A stretch of 64,000 bases of DNA from Chryseobacterium sp. SORGH_AS_0447 (GCF_030818695.1 NZ_JAUTAR010000001.1:2784501-2848500), one strand, 5' to 3'; shown: positions 45,776 through 55,668, numbered from the stretch's first letter. A program made the numbers and translations. The notes: a model not told the origin generated them from the letters alone.

Positions 45776-48472
45776 TTAATTGCTGTTGTAAGCTTTGATT
45801 TCTTCTATAAAGTTAATGTTAGGATTTAGGATTTCCTCGATCAGACTTTTAACGGATTTCATAGCGTCTTCAATATCCCCTTTTTCAAACTGCAAAGACA
45901 CCACTCCTTTTTTGGCTTCCGCAAAGCTCCAGATCCCTGTTTCAATAGGCATTCCCCAGAACTCCGGAAGGTTCTGTACAACATACTGGTAAATACAGAG
46001 CTGTAACGCCTGTTTACGGTCGCTGTTGTGGAAATATTCATCAACGTTGGCCTCATCAATTTTTACAACGAGGTTCTTAATTTTTGCCGTTTTATAATCG
46101 ATGATCCTTAAAGTCCCGTTCAGCCGGTCAATCCGGTCGATAAAACCGAAAAAGGAAATTTTACCGTGCTCTCCCAGATGAAAATCCACGTTTTCAAAAC
46201 GTTTTTCAATGTCTAAAATCTCAAGGGTATTTCCGTTTTTTACCAGCTCCAGATCATAAGTAAGAATATTTTCAATCACTTTTTTGGCAATGGCTTTATG
46301 AATAAAGTTCATCCCCTTTTCATAGAATTCCGGCTGATGCTTCAGCTTTTCAATAGCCTTTTCAATATAGTGATCTATTGCTTTAACTGATTCTTTTAAA
46401 TCCTTTTCTTTTAACGATTTACCTTTCAACATCTCATAAACTTCTTGAAGCGTGTAATGCACCAAATTTCCATAATTCTTTACCGACAGCTCTTCCTCGA
46501 TCTCATCACTTTCCGAAGTATTCAGGATCTTGGAAAGATAAAAATCGATCGGATTATAAAGGTAACTGGTAAGATGCGATGCGGAAACTTTTTCCTTCCA
46601 TTTTTCAAGCCGCTGCAAAACAATTTCGGTCTTTGAAAATTCGATGGGCTGGGTAACGATTGGCTCGGAAGAATTCTCAATAATAACATGCTCGATATTG
46701 TGCGAACTTTCCATTTCGATCTGGGTGATAAACCGGCTTTTCTCTCCCGTATTTACCCCGGAGCTCAAAGCATTGAACAGCAGGTGAACATTTTTCGAAT
46801 CCTGGATGAGGCGGTAGAAATGATAGGCATAAATACTGTCGTTTTCCAGAAAAGTGTGAAGGTTGAAAACCCTTCGGATATCAAAAGGAATATAGGTATT
46901 CTGTGAGTTTCCAAGCGGTAGTTTTCCTTCGTTCACGGAAAGCATAATCACATTCTCGAAGTTCAGCAAACGGGTTTCCAGCAATCCCATAATCTGCAAT
47001 CCACGCAACGGCTCCCCCTGGAAATCGATGCTTTCGGAGTTGATATGCTGATTGATCAGGATCTCCAGCGTTTCCATTTTAATTTCAAACTGATACGGCG
47101 ACAGCTGGTTTTTGATGATCCTGAAAGCATTTTCGAAGTGTGATACATTTTCATACTGAATATCATCGATCTCCAGCCATTTGATCTGCCGGCAAAAGGC
47201 AATCAGTGCATCCAGGTATACACTGGTGGATTCTGTTTTAACCAGTAAATTATAGTAGGAAAGATTTCCCAGCAGCTCCTGCAGCAGTTTTTTTGAAATA
47301 TAGACAATATTCCGCTCTTCTATTTTTGCCTTGAAATTATTGATAACCAACTCATCATCCGCAGATTTGGGAAGCTCTTCCAAAATCGGGAAAATATCGC
47401 GGTAGTAGTACGATGACCTGTTTTTTTCCAATTGCTTCTGTAAATAGAAAAGCTGTTTAACGGCATTTGAAAACGAAAGGTTTTTCAGGGGAAATCCCAT
47501 CGTAATATTCAGGTTCCGGACGCCGTGCATAACGTCCAGGCTTGCCGGAAGCAGGTTTTCATCCAGCAGGACTACAGCGGTATTGGAGTAGGTTTTATCT
47601 TCAATGCCTTCAAAAATTTCCGGTAAAATTTTGGTCTGGGTAATATTCCCGGAAACTTCGTAGACTTTTATATTTTTAGGCTGATTAAAATCATCTTCAA
47701 TCCACTGGAAGGCACGGTGATCGTCAAATTCCTTCCAGATCTTATGGTTCCTCAGAAACTTTCCGGCTTCCTGCCGTTCGTCATCAAAGTAATAACGGTC
47801 TGCCTGGAAAAAGCACTGGGCTTTATCCCACTGCAAAAGGCTTCTCACAAGCTTTTCTTCGGCCGGCGTAAAGGCATTGAATCCACAGAAGACAAATTGC
47901 TGTTTCGTATGTTTAGCAAAATCATTGATCTTAATTTTGGCGATCTCGTTAATCATTCCGGAAGTGGCCCATTCTTTCTCCTGAAGTTTTTTCTTCAAAA
48001 CCGGAAGAAAAACATTCATGTTTTTCCAGAAGTTCAGGAATTTCTTCCTCGGAGCTTCGTCGTCGTCTCCCAGATCCTGCGCCCATTCTTTGATCCGTTC
48101 TTCGTCAAACATATATTGAAGGACTGCTGAATCGCTGTCGGAAAACTTCAGCATATCGTCCCAGTCTTTCTGCAACGTCGGAAACCATTTCAGGAATTCG
48201 GCAAAATCGTCATTCGGAATCAGGTTGAGGCTTTTGTAGACATCAAAAGCGAAAAGCCAGAGCGCAATGCCGTCAATCGACTGTTGGTCTGCAATTTTAT
48301 CGATCAGTTCCTCGATCGTAAAAAAAGTCGGGAGAAACCCTGAATAATTGCGGTCTTCCAGGATCCGCCTGATAAAAACGACCGGCCGCTTTCCGGGAAG
48401 CACAATATTAAACTCAGATAAATCTGAGTTTTGTTCTAAGAGTTCATGGATAACTTTGTTGAGGAATTTCAA
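45776..48472 (-). CDS. AddB-like PD-(D/E)XK nuclease
   Basis: This 898-aa protein has an N-terminal UvrD-like region without a usable Walker A (FNIVLPGKRPVVFI), a long helical middle and a C-terminal RecB-family nuclease domain from about residue 640. Nuclease motifs are YGNLVHYTLQEVYE (His), FIDRIDRL (Asp) and LRIIDYKTAKIK (Asp and Lys). This is the layout of AddB, which with AddA resects double-strand breaks for recombination. No AddA helicase gene lies in this window on either side. It overlaps the next upstream gene by four bases, so they are translationally linked. Confidence 0.82.
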   Translation of the reverse strand: MKFLNKVIHELLEQNSDLSEFNIVLPGKRPVVFIRRILEDRNYSGFLPTFFTIEELIDKIADQQSIDGIALWLFAFDVYKSLNLIPNDDFAEFLKWFPTLQKDWDDMLKFSDSDSAVLQYMFDEERIKEWAQDLGDDDEAPRKKFLNFWKNMNVFLPVLKKKLQEKEWATSGMINEIAKIKINDFAKHTKQQFVFCGFNAFTPAEEKLVRSLLQWDKAQCFFQADRYYFDDERQEAGKFLRNHKIWKEFDDHRAFQWIEDDFNQPKNIKVYEVSGNITQTKILPEIFEGIEDKTYSNTAVVLLDENLLPASLDVMHGVRNLNITMGFPLKNLSFSNAVKQLFYLQKQLEKNRSSYYYRDIFPILEELPKSADDELVINNFKAKIEERNIVYISKKLLQELLGNLSYYNLLVKTESTSVYLDALIAFCRQIKWLEIDDIQYENVSHFENAFRIIKNQLSPYQFEIKMETLEILINQHINSESIDFQGEPLRGLQIMGLLETRLLNFENVIMLSVNEGKLPLGNSQNTYIPFDIRRVFNLHTFLENDSIYAYHFYRLIQDSKNVHLLFNALSSGVNTGEKSRFITQIEMESSHNIEHVIIENSSEPIVTQPIEFSKTEIVLQRLEKWKEKVSASHLTSYLYNPIDFYLSKILNTSESDEIEEELSVKNYGNLVHYTLQEVYEMLKGKSLKEKDLKESVKAIDHYIEKAIEKLKHQPEFYEKGMNFIHKAIAKKVIENILTYDLELVKNGNTLEILDIEKRFENVDFHLGEHGKISFFGFIDRIDRLNGTLRIIDYKTAKIKNLVVKIDEANVDEYFHNSDRKQALQLCIYQYVVQNLPEFWGMPIETGIWSFAEAKKGVVSLQFEKGDIEDAMKSVKSLIEEILNPNINFIEEIKAYNSN

Positions 48473-49005
48473 GACGTTTTAAAGCTTTTGTAATTTTCTA
48501 ATTCTTCAGCAATAATACGATTATATTCCGATTGTTTTTCTTCTACCATTCCATTCTTTGTTTCGCCGTCGTAGGCGCGCTGGAAATCCTGATATTCTTT
48601 TAAGATGCGGCTGTAAATCGATTTGAAATATTTATCGAAATCGGCACCGGTTTTTATTCTTTCAGAAACTTCCTTCCTGAGCTTGCGTGCGAAAACCTCC
48701 GCAACATCAAAATGCTTCTGTTCGTGAAGCAGGACATAATCGTTAATCCTTTTATCGTCTTTCCAGGATTTATCTTCATTAAAAATCGTCTCGATCTGTA
48801 TTTTTACCGGCGCTTTTGGGTTGGATGATTTGACGTACGAATAAGACCAGCCGCAGTTGGTATAAGCCACTACGTTTGCGCCTCTCTGGTTATTCACCCG
48901 GCTTTTAAAATTGCTCCAGTTTAGTTTTCTTCCCTCTTCCCAGTATATTTTCTGTGCAAATATCATATTGGAAATCAGGAAACAAGCTACAAAAATTCCT
49001 TTCAT
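48469..49005 (-). CDS. DUF922-type secreted putative zinc protease
   Basis: This 178-aa protein has a signal peptide (FVACFLISNMIFA-QK) and the DUF922 pattern WSNFKSRV near the start, AYTNCGWSYSY and the HExxH-like motif LLHEQKHFD (His, Glu, His). DUF922 proteins are predicted periplasmic metalloproteases without known substrates. The last helix region is highly charged. Its stop overlaps the AddB-like start by four bases. The pairing with a DNA repair gene has no obvious logic and may reflect only operon packing. Confidence 0.75.
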   Translation of the reverse strand: MKGIFVACFLISNMIFAQKIYWEEGRKLNWSNFKSRVNNQRGANVVAYTNCGWSYSYVKSSNPKAPVKIQIETIFNEDKSWKDDKRINDYVLLHEQKHFDVAEVFARKLRKEVSERIKTGADFDKYFKSIYSRILKEYQDFQRAYDGETKNGMVEEKQSEYNRIIAEELENYKSFKTS

Positions 49006-49011
49006 TTAAAT

Positions 49012-49419
49012 TTACTCAACTACTATAGTTTTGGTGATCCAGCTGTTGTTACCGTTCCAGAATTTGAAGGTGTAGGTCCCTATCTGCTGCGGGCTGAAAT
49101 TAATCTTGTTAGCAGCGGTATAGGTACTTTGTGTACAAGGTCCGTCGGTAATGTATTTATAAGCGGTCACATTTCTTGTTAAATTATCACTGTGAATATA
49201 ATCATACCCGTAAAACCCTTCACAGTGAGAGGGATAGGTAGAATATGTTTTAATGCTCTGGACCGAAAAGACATCCATGGTATCATTAACGATCTTTACA
49301 CTGTCGATTTTGATCCGGTCTACGGATTGGATGGTCTCGTAATCGTCATCGTTGTTGCAGGAAGTCAGAAATAATCCTAAAACTATTGCAGAAAAACCAA
49401 TATGGAAAGACTTTTTCAT
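49012..49419 (-). CDS. small lipoprotein of unknown function
   Basis: This 135-aa protein has a lipoprotein signal (FLTSCNNDDD, Cys21); the run of Asp after the cysteine resembles the export signal for surface lipoproteins in Bacteroidetes. The rest is beta-rich (VNDTMDVFSVQSIKTYS, GTYTFKFWNGN) with two cysteines that could form a disulfide. No family is recognised. It ends 6 bases before the DUF922 gene starts, so the three leftward genes probably form one transcript. Confidence 0.65.
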   Translation of the reverse strand: MKKSFHIGFSAIVLGLFLTSCNNDDDYETIQSVDRIKIDSVKIVNDTMDVFSVQSIKTYSTYPSHCEGFYGYDYIHSDNLTRNVTAYKYITDGPCTQSTYTAANKINFSPQQIGTYTFKFWNGNNSWITKTIVVE

Positions 49420-49620
49420 AGCTAAAAATTTTGATTATTATTAAAAATTTAAGCAAAAATTATTCCTCATTAATGTGAAATAAACATTTACTCACTGTTC
49501 TCTTCCACCACAAAAGTCACAAAGCATTTAGACATTTATTTAATTAGATGATAAAAGAACATAAAAGTTTTTAAAATCTTTAATTTTTTTCTTTTGTGGC
49601 TTATAATGAATTTATGCTTT
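49420..49620. other. AT-rich spacer with a distant inverted repeat
   Basis: No gene is seen. CCACAAAAG (49508-49516) is the inverted match of CTTTTGTGG (49591-49599), forming an imperfect 90-base palindrome that could be a degenerate repeat element. Confidence 0.35.
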
Positions 49621-50256
49621 CTAAGAATTAAAATTCCCTTTAGACAGATACACTACTTTTTTGGTATCATAAAATTCTTCATCGAAATAATTCTTAAGGT
49701 TGAAGATTTCACATTTCAGTCCGGCAAGCTCTTCTGCCAGGTCTCCTCCTTTCAAATACAGGATCCCGTTATGCTTGGGGTTGAATTGTTCCTTCTCAAA
49801 TTTACCTTTCAGCCATCTCAGGAATTCCGGCATCTGCGTTACGGCACGGCTTACCACAAAATGAAATTTTTCCTTTAACTTCTCTGCTCTTCCATGAACA
49901 GCCGTTACATTCTTCAGTCCGACTCCTTCTGCAACGGCATTAACTACCGTAATCTTTTTTCCGATGGAATCGATCAGCGTAAATTCAGCTTCAGGAAAGA
50001 GGATCGCCAGGGGAATCCCGGGAAACCCGCCTCCGGTACCGATATCCAATACTTTTGTTCCGGGAGCAAACGCCATCACTTTAGCGATACCCAAAGAGTG
50101 TAAAATATGCTTCTCATAGAGCGATTCCATATCTTTTCGTGAAATCACATTGATTTTCTCGTTCCATTCATTGTAGAGGTTTTCCAATTTGCTGAACTGA
50201 TCGAGCTTTGTTTCTGTAAGATCCGGAAAGTATTTTAGTAGTAACGTTGTAGACAT
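49621..50256 (-). CDS. rsmG: 16S rRNA (guanine-527-N7)-methyltransferase
   Basis: This 211-aa SAM-dependent methyltransferase shows the RsmG pattern. YNEWNEKINVISRKD and LYEKHILHSLGIA precede the SAM loop VLDIGTGGGFPGIPLAI, followed by LIDSIGKK and VHGRAEKL, then VVSRAVTQMPEFL. It methylates G527 of 16S rRNA; loss in other bacteria gives low-level streptomycin resistance. I chose ATG at 50256 (MSTTLLLKYF). The longer frame starting at 50277 would begin inside the -7 box. Length is normal. It has its own two-box promoter and is not linked to mnmG here. Confidence 0.94.
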   Translation of the reverse strand: MSTTLLLKYFPDLTETKLDQFSKLENLYNEWNEKINVISRKDMESLYEKHILHSLGIAKVMAFAPGTKVLDIGTGGGFPGIPLAILFPEAEFTLIDSIGKKITVVNAVAEGVGLKNVTAVHGRAEKLKEKFHFVVSRAVTQMPEFLRWLKGKFEKEQFNPKHNGILYLKGGDLAEELAGLKCEIFNLKNYFDEEFYDTKKVVYLSKGNFNS

Positions 50257-50274
50257 GTGAATTATTATAAAAGG

Positions 50275-50306
50275 CAAAAATAAGTTTTTTATCAGCTTTA
50301 TTCAAA
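50275..50306 (-). promoter_or_regulatory. rsmG promoter
   Basis: On the minus strand TTTG (50303-50306), exactly 20 bases, then TATTTTTG (50275-50282). The start codon is 18 bases further on. Confidence 0.65.
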
Positions 50307-50311
50307 TATCA

Positions 50312-50342
50312 AAAAATAAAAGATTGCCCGGAGACAATCTTT
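50312..50342 (-). terminator. terminator upstream of rsmG
   Basis: AAAAGATTG and CAATCTTT pair around CCCGGAGA-type loop bases and T-rich sequence follows on the minus strand. It probably ends the GLPGLI gene transcript, directly before the rsmG promoter. Confidence 0.65.
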
Positions 50343-50494
50343 AAGATTTTTAGATCTAATATACTTTTTTAAGTAAAGTAAGATTCTATTAAGTTAATAA
50401 AGCAAAAGAATTCATAAGGATTCATCTCAAAAAACTTCAAACATCCCTCTTCCATCCCTGTAATCAGATTTTAATTCCGTATATATTTAGAGAT

Positions 50495-51313
50495 TTATCT
50501 TTCGATGGAATTGTTTGTTTTTCTCAAGCGTCTGGTAATCTCTTCGTCGAGCTTAGCTGCTTTCTTCATGTCGTCCATACCCATTTTAGCAACATAGCCG
50601 TCTTTCAGCCGGATGCCTACTTTACCATCCTGTTTATTAACGTCAACCCCTTCAATATCTTCGTTGGTAAATGCGTAATTGGCCATTGCTTTTTTATACT
50701 CTGCAAGACTGATCTGCTTAGTTGATTTCGGAAGGACCGAAGGCAATGCACTGATCTTTTTAATCTGGATCAAATTAAATACATGATCATCTCCGGAATC
50801 ATTTAGCCTGATAACCAATCCGGGAAGTCCATTGAATTTGTACGGTCCGTCACTTACAGGGTAATCCTTGCTGAACCAGGCTTCCCAGGTTCTTCCTTTA
50901 TAGTTTGCCGTAGCTTTCTGGCAATTCATGCTATTGATCTTTGCAAATTCTTTTTCGATCTTCCACTTCGGACTTTCGTTTTCAGGGATCAGGATATTAA
51001 CAGCCTTAAAATTATCATAGAAATTGATCTTTTTCTTGGCATAATCCTTTTCTACAATATAACTTAAATTCTGGTCATAGGATTTAGCTTCCATAAGGTC
51101 TTTGAGATTTCCGGTCACCGCATAAACGGAATCCCGCTCATGCTTTGCAGAATTATAAAAGTAAGATTTCTTTCCGTCGGTATCAAGATTCATATAATCG
51201 GTAATAACGGAATCTTTCTTAGCCAAATCGGGCTTCATTTTATATTCGTAAACAAAACGGTAGCTTTGCGCCGAAACCATAGACATCAAAAGCAGAAACA
51301 GGAGCTTATACAT
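50495..51313 (-). CDS. GLPGLI family protein
   Basis: This 272-aa protein has a signal peptide (LLFLLLMSMVSA-QS) and the family motif in FNGLPGLVIRL near residue 165, preceded by WEAWFSKDYPVSDGPY. GLPGLI proteins are abundant in Bacteroidetes, exported and of unknown function, often found in multiple copies and near TonB receptors. None of its neighbours here suggests a role. A -7 box (TATATTTG on the minus strand, 51349-51356) precedes it. It diverges from the aminotransferase gene. Confidence 0.9.
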   Translation of the reverse strand: MYKLLFLLLMSMVSAQSYRFVYEYKMKPDLAKKDSVITDYMNLDTDGKKSYFYNSAKHERDSVYAVTGNLKDLMEAKSYDQNLSYIVEKDYAKKKINFYDNFKAVNILIPENESPKWKIEKEFAKINSMNCQKATANYKGRTWEAWFSKDYPVSDGPYKFNGLPGLVIRLNDSGDDHVFNLIQIKKISALPSVLPKSTKQISLAEYKKAMANYAFTNEDIEGVDVNKQDGKVGIRLKDGYVAKMGMDDMKKAAKLDEEITRRLRKTNNSIER

Positions 51314-51348
51314 TTTTATTTTTTATTAAAATTAGATCTAATAACTAC

Positions 51349-51356
51349 AAATATAG
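51349..51356 (-). promoter_or_regulatory. -7 box of the GLPGLI gene
   Basis: CAAATATA reads TATATTTG on the minus strand, an exact match 35 bases before the start codon. Confidence 0.5.
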
Positions 51357-51419
51357 TGATAAACTTGAATGCATCCTCCTGAAAGTGGTTTTATTTTATT
51401 TCCGAAAAATAGTTTTTTA

Positions 51420-51427
51420 TATATTTG
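51420..51427 (+). promoter_or_regulatory. -7 box of the aspartate-type aminotransferase gene
   Basis: TATATTTG, exact match, 20 bases before the start codon. Confidence 0.5.
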
Positions 51428-51447
51428 TTAAAATTTGAAATAAATAC

Positions 51448-52641
51448 ATGGAGAAACTTTCAGAAAGAGTAAACAGACTTGGTTACTCGCAGACTTTCGT
51501 GATGTCCAACAAGGCCAGAGAAATGAAAGCCAACGGAATAGATGTTATCAGCCTTACTTTGGGCGAACCCGATTTTGATGTTCCGGACAATATTAAGCAG
51601 GCCGCCTTCGATGCCATTAACCAAAACTACAGCCACTACTCTCCTGTTCCCGGATTTCTGGAACTTCGTGAGGCCATCGCCCACAAACTGAAAAGAGACA
51701 ATAATTTAGAATATAAACCTTCACAGATCTGTGTTTCCAACGGTGCTAAACAGGCCATCATCAATGTCCTGGCTGCCCTTCTCAATGACGGAGACGAAGT
51801 TATTCTTCCGAATCCTTACTGGGTAAGCTATGATGAAATGGTAAAAATGATGGGCGGTGTTTCCGTAATGCTTCCGACTTCATACGTTACGGATTTCAAA
51901 ATTACTGCCGAGCAGCTGGAAGAAGCCATTACCGATAGGACTAAAGCGGTTCTTTTCAGTTCTCCTTGTAATCCTTCAGGCGGATATTATACCTATGATG
52001 AGCTGAAATCTTTAGCTCAAGTTATTGCGAAATATCCTCATGTTACCGTTATTTCAGACGAAATTTACGAGTTCATCAATTACGAAACGAAGACTACTTC
52101 GATTGCACAGTTTCCTGAAGTATATGAGCAGACTGCTATTATCAACGGAATGTCTAAAGCCTTTGCAATGACGGGCTGGAGAATCGGGTATTCCGCATGT
52201 CCGGAATGGCTGGCCAAAGCCTGCGAAAAAGTTCAGGGACAGATGACCAGCGGGGCCAATACCGTCGCTCAAAGAGCTTCGATTACGGCTTTACAGGCTG
52301 ATCCTTCGGAATATAAATACATGATCGATGCCTTTAAAATACGCAGGGATCTGGTTTATGATTTAATTAAAGAAATTCCAGGATTTAAAGTATTGCTACC
52401 TAAAGCAGCCTTCTATTTCTTCCCGGATGTTTCCCACTATATCGGAAAAACGCTGAACGGTACCGAAATTAAGGATTCTGATGATTTTGCCATGTTCCTT
52501 CTGGAAAATGCCCATGTTGGCTGTGTAGGTGGTGTTTCATTCGGAAGCCCTGAATGTATCCGGTTTTCGTATGCTGCTTCAGAAGAGGAATTGCGTGAAG
52601 CGATGCGAAGAATTAAAACGCTTCTGGATCAGTTCAACTAA
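51448..52641 (+). CDS. class I aminotransferase, aspartate aminotransferase type
   Basis: This 397-aa fold-type I PLP enzyme shows SLTLGEPDFDVPDNI near the N-terminus, the cofactor region SNGAKQAI, FSSPCNPSGGYY, the PLP lysine in NGMSKAFAMTGWRIGY (about 235) and the substrate arginine in CIRFSYAAS. The sequence fits the Thermus-type aspartate aminotransferase (subgroup I-gamma), which exchanges amino groups between aspartate and 2-oxoglutarate. In some relatives it also serves prephenate. It is followed 50 bases later by the M16 peptidase gene without a terminator between. Confidence 0.9.
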   Translation: MEKLSERVNRLGYSQTFVMSNKAREMKANGIDVISLTLGEPDFDVPDNIKQAAFDAINQNYSHYSPVPGFLELREAIAHKLKRDNNLEYKPSQICVSNGAKQAIINVLAALLNDGDEVILPNPYWVSYDEMVKMMGGVSVMLPTSYVTDFKITAEQLEEAITDRTKAVLFSSPCNPSGGYYTYDELKSLAQVIAKYPHVTVISDEIYEFINYETKTTSIAQFPEVYEQTAIINGMSKAFAMTGWRIGYSACPEWLAKACEKVQGQMTSGANTVAQRASITALQADPSEYKYMIDAFKIRRDLVYDLIKEIPGFKVLLPKAAFYFFPDVSHYIGKTLNGTEIKDSDDFAMFLLENAHVGCVGGVSFGSPECIRFSYAASEEELREAMRRIKTLLDQFN

Positions 52642-52691
52642 AATATTCAGGATAATTTTTATCAAAAAACTCCATATTCAAATATTCAACG

Positions 52692-55631
52692 ATGAACATC
52701 TTAAAAAAACTAACCATTGCCACCAGCATCGCCGCCGCCAGTTATTGCGGGTATGCTTACGGACAGGACTTCCAGTGGAAGGAAGCACAATCAAATGGCT
52801 ACACGTATAAATATGTAACCAACGACCCGACTGCAGCGAGATATTACACTTTAAAAAACGGGCTAACCGTTATTTTAAGCCCGACCAAGAAAGATCCGAG
52901 AATCCAGACTTTTATTGCAACGAAAGCAGGAAGTAAAACCGATCCTTCGGATCACACCGGATTGGCGCATTATCTTGAGCATATGCTTTTTAAAGGTACA
53001 GATTCTTTCGGTTCTAAAGACTGGGCGAAAGAAAAGCCATTGCTGGATCAAATTGATGCTCTTTACGAAAAATATAACTCGACAAAGGACGAAGCCAAAC
53101 GAAAAGAAATCTACAAGGAAATCGATAAAGTTTCCGGTGAAGCGGCCAAATATGCCATTGCCAACGAATACGATAAGATGATGGCAGGAATGGGCGCCGA
53201 CGGTACCAATGCCTTCACGTCTTATGAGCAGACCGTTTATACGGAAGATATCCCGGCTAATGTAACCGATAAATTTCTTGCCGTACAGGCAGAGAGATTC
53301 AGACAGCCGATCCTGAGACTTTTCCATACGGAGCTGGAAGCGGTGTATGAAGAGAAAAACAGAGGGCTGGACAATGACGGAAGAAAAGTATATGAAGCTA
53401 TGTTTGCAGCGATGTTCCCGAACAACAATTACGGGAAGCAGACCACCATCGGAACCATCGAGCATTTAAAGAATCCTTCCCTGAAGGCGATCCGCGAATA
53501 CTATAATAATTATTACGTTCCAAACAATATGGGAATCATCATGTCCGGAGATTTTAATCCGGATGAAATGATTGCGAAGATCGATAAGGCTTTTTCTTAT
53601 ATGAAAAACAAGCCGGTTCCCGTATACACGCCGGGCCAGGAAAGTGAGATTACTGCGCCTGTCACCAGAGAAGTATGGGGTCCGAATCCTGAAAACATCA
53701 TGATCGGATTCCGTTTTCCCGGCGCGACGACAAAAGATGCACGAATGTTGAATTTCATCGGTAGCATGCTGACGAACGGACAGGCCGGTCTTATCGATCT
53801 TGATCTTGTTAAAAAGCAGAAGTTATTGAGCGCCTACGCTTACCCGTATGTTCTGAAAGATTATTCGGCTTTGCTGCTACAGGGAAATCCTACGGAAGGA
53901 CAATCGTTGGATGAGGTGAAAAGCCTTTTGCTTCAGGAAATCGATAAGCTGAGAAAAGGCGAATTTTCCCAGGACCTGATGCAGTCGATCGTGAATAACG
54001 AGAAGAAAAACATGATCCAGAAATACGAAAAATATACGTCTAGGGCGGAATCGCTGATGGATGAATTTACGTCGGAAGTGGATCACAGAACTCAGCTGGA
54101 ATACATCGAGGAGATTTCCAAGCTGACGAAAAAAGACATCATGGATTTCGCTTCCAGGTATCTTAAAGACAACAATTATGTGGCAGTTTACAAAAGAAAA
54201 GGCGAAGACAAAAATATCGTAAAAGTAGATAAGCCGACAATTACCCCGGTTTCCGTAAACCGGGAAGACCGGTCTTCATTCCTGAAAAAAATCGATGAAA
54301 TGCCGGAATCTCCTATTGCTCCTGTATGGCTGAATTTCGACAAAGATATTGCTAAAAGCAAGGTAAAATCGGTAGATGTTCTGTCTGTAAAAAATACGGA
54401 CAACGATCTTTTCAGGCTGTATTATTATTTCGATGCCGGAAAATGGAACAATAAAATCCTTCCTATTGCTGCAGAATACCTTCAGTATCTAGGAACGAAA
54501 AACAAATCTTCAGAAGACATCAGCAAAGAGTTTTACAAGCTGGCTTCAAGCTTCAATGTAAGCGCAGGCAACGAAGAAACTTATGTAACGCTGGAAGGAC
54601 TGAATGAAAATTTTGATAAAACCGCAGCCTTATTTGAAGATCTCATTAAAAACTGCGTCGCAGATCAAAAAGCCCTAGATTCTTATAAGGTGAGACTTAA
54701 AAAATCGAGAGCCAACGCCAAGCAGAACAAAAGTGCCATTATGAGCGGTTTGAGAAGCTACGCACAGTACGGCCCTCAGAATCCTTTCAACAACGTATTG
54801 AGCGATGCAGAACTAGATGCTTTGAAAGCGGAAGATCTGGTAAATTTACTTCATGATTTATTTAATTTTAAACATAAGATCCTTCATTACGGGCCAAAAT
54901 CAGCCAGTGAAGTAGCCTCTTCCCTTACTTCGATTCATCAGGTGCCGAATTCTCTGAAGGAAATGCCGAAATCCAAAACGTTTACGCAGATAGCTACGGA
55001 TAAAAACAAAGTACTGTTTGCTCATTACGATATGGTTCAGGCAGAAATTTTCTGGGTGAGAAACAGCGATCCGTATAACGTAAGCATTACGCCGACTGTT
55101 AATCTCTTCAACAACTATTTCGGTGGCGGTATGGGTTCAGTTGTATTCCAGACCATCAGGGAATCCAAAGCTTTGGCTTATTCCACTTATTCTTATTTCT
55201 CGCTTCCTGGCAAGAAAGAAGATAAGGATATGATTATGGCATATGTTGGAACACAGGCGGACAAATTCAATGAGTCTACTACGGCGATGAATGAGCTCTT
55301 AACCACACTTCCTAAATCGGACCAGCTTTTCGAAACGGCTAAAAGCGGCCTGGAAAAATCGATTGCAGCCGAACGGATTACCCAGGACAGAATTATCTTT
55401 ACATATCTGAGGGCACAGAAGCTCGGAAACAATACCGATATCCGTAAAATGGTTTACGAACAGGCTCCGAAACTTTCTTTTGCCGATATCAACAGTTTCC
55501 ATGACAAGGAGATGAAAGGTAAGAACTACACCTACTGTCTCGTTGCTTCACAGGATAAAGTAAACGAAGCCGATATGAAAAAATTCGGCGAAGTGAAAAA
55601 GCTGAATCTGACTGAAGTATTCGGTTATTAA
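52692..55631 (+). CDS. M16-family zinc peptidase, two-unit (insulinase-like)
   Basis: This 979-aa protein has a signal peptide (about residues 1-24, AAASYCGYAYG-QD). The inverted zinc motif HYLEH (His93, Glu96, His97) is followed by the distal glutamate in AVYEEKNRGLDND. The second M16 half (about 540-979) lacks the motif, as expected for the inactive half of a clam-shell protease. A 20-residue Lys/Glu-rich insertion follows the active site. The enzyme is periplasmic and degrades peptides, like pitrilysin. It may share the aminotransferase transcript and ends in a strong terminator. Confidence 0.92.
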   Translation: MNILKKLTIATSIAAASYCGYAYGQDFQWKEAQSNGYTYKYVTNDPTAARYYTLKNGLTVILSPTKKDPRIQTFIATKAGSKTDPSDHTGLAHYLEHMLFKGTDSFGSKDWAKEKPLLDQIDALYEKYNSTKDEAKRKEIYKEIDKVSGEAAKYAIANEYDKMMAGMGADGTNAFTSYEQTVYTEDIPANVTDKFLAVQAERFRQPILRLFHTELEAVYEEKNRGLDNDGRKVYEAMFAAMFPNNNYGKQTTIGTIEHLKNPSLKAIREYYNNYYVPNNMGIIMSGDFNPDEMIAKIDKAFSYMKNKPVPVYTPGQESEITAPVTREVWGPNPENIMIGFRFPGATTKDARMLNFIGSMLTNGQAGLIDLDLVKKQKLLSAYAYPYVLKDYSALLLQGNPTEGQSLDEVKSLLLQEIDKLRKGEFSQDLMQSIVNNEKKNMIQKYEKYTSRAESLMDEFTSEVDHRTQLEYIEEISKLTKKDIMDFASRYLKDNNYVAVYKRKGEDKNIVKVDKPTITPVSVNREDRSSFLKKIDEMPESPIAPVWLNFDKDIAKSKVKSVDVLSVKNTDNDLFRLYYYFDAGKWNNKILPIAAEYLQYLGTKNKSSEDISKEFYKLASSFNVSAGNEETYVTLEGLNENFDKTAALFEDLIKNCVADQKALDSYKVRLKKSRANAKQNKSAIMSGLRSYAQYGPQNPFNNVLSDAELDALKAEDLVNLLHDLFNFKHKILHYGPKSASEVASSLTSIHQVPNSLKEMPKSKTFTQIATDKNKVLFAHYDMVQAEIFWVRNSDPYNVSITPTVNLFNNYFGGGMGSVVFQTIRESKALAYSTYSYFSLPGKKEDKDMIMAYVGTQADKFNESTTAMNELLTTLPKSDQLFETAKSGLEKSIAAERITQDRIIFTYLRAQKLGNNTDIRKMVYEQAPKLSFADINSFHDKEMKGKNYTYCLVASQDKVNEADMKKFGEVKKLNLTEVFGY

Positions 55632-55635
55632 AATA

Positions 55636-55668
55636 AAGAAAGCCCTGAAATTCAGGGCTTTCTTATTT
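55636..55668 (+). terminator. terminator of the M16 peptidase gene
   Basis: GAAAGCCCTGAA and TTCAGGGCTTTC form a 12-bp stem around one base, followed by TTATTTAT. It is nearly symmetrical and may work in both directions. Confidence 0.85.

Noticed and set aside
50257..50277. Longer rsmG start (MPFIIIH)
   Set aside because: The ATG at 50277 lies inside the -7 box of a two-box promoter, so it cannot be in the mRNA; ATG at 50256 fits homologues.
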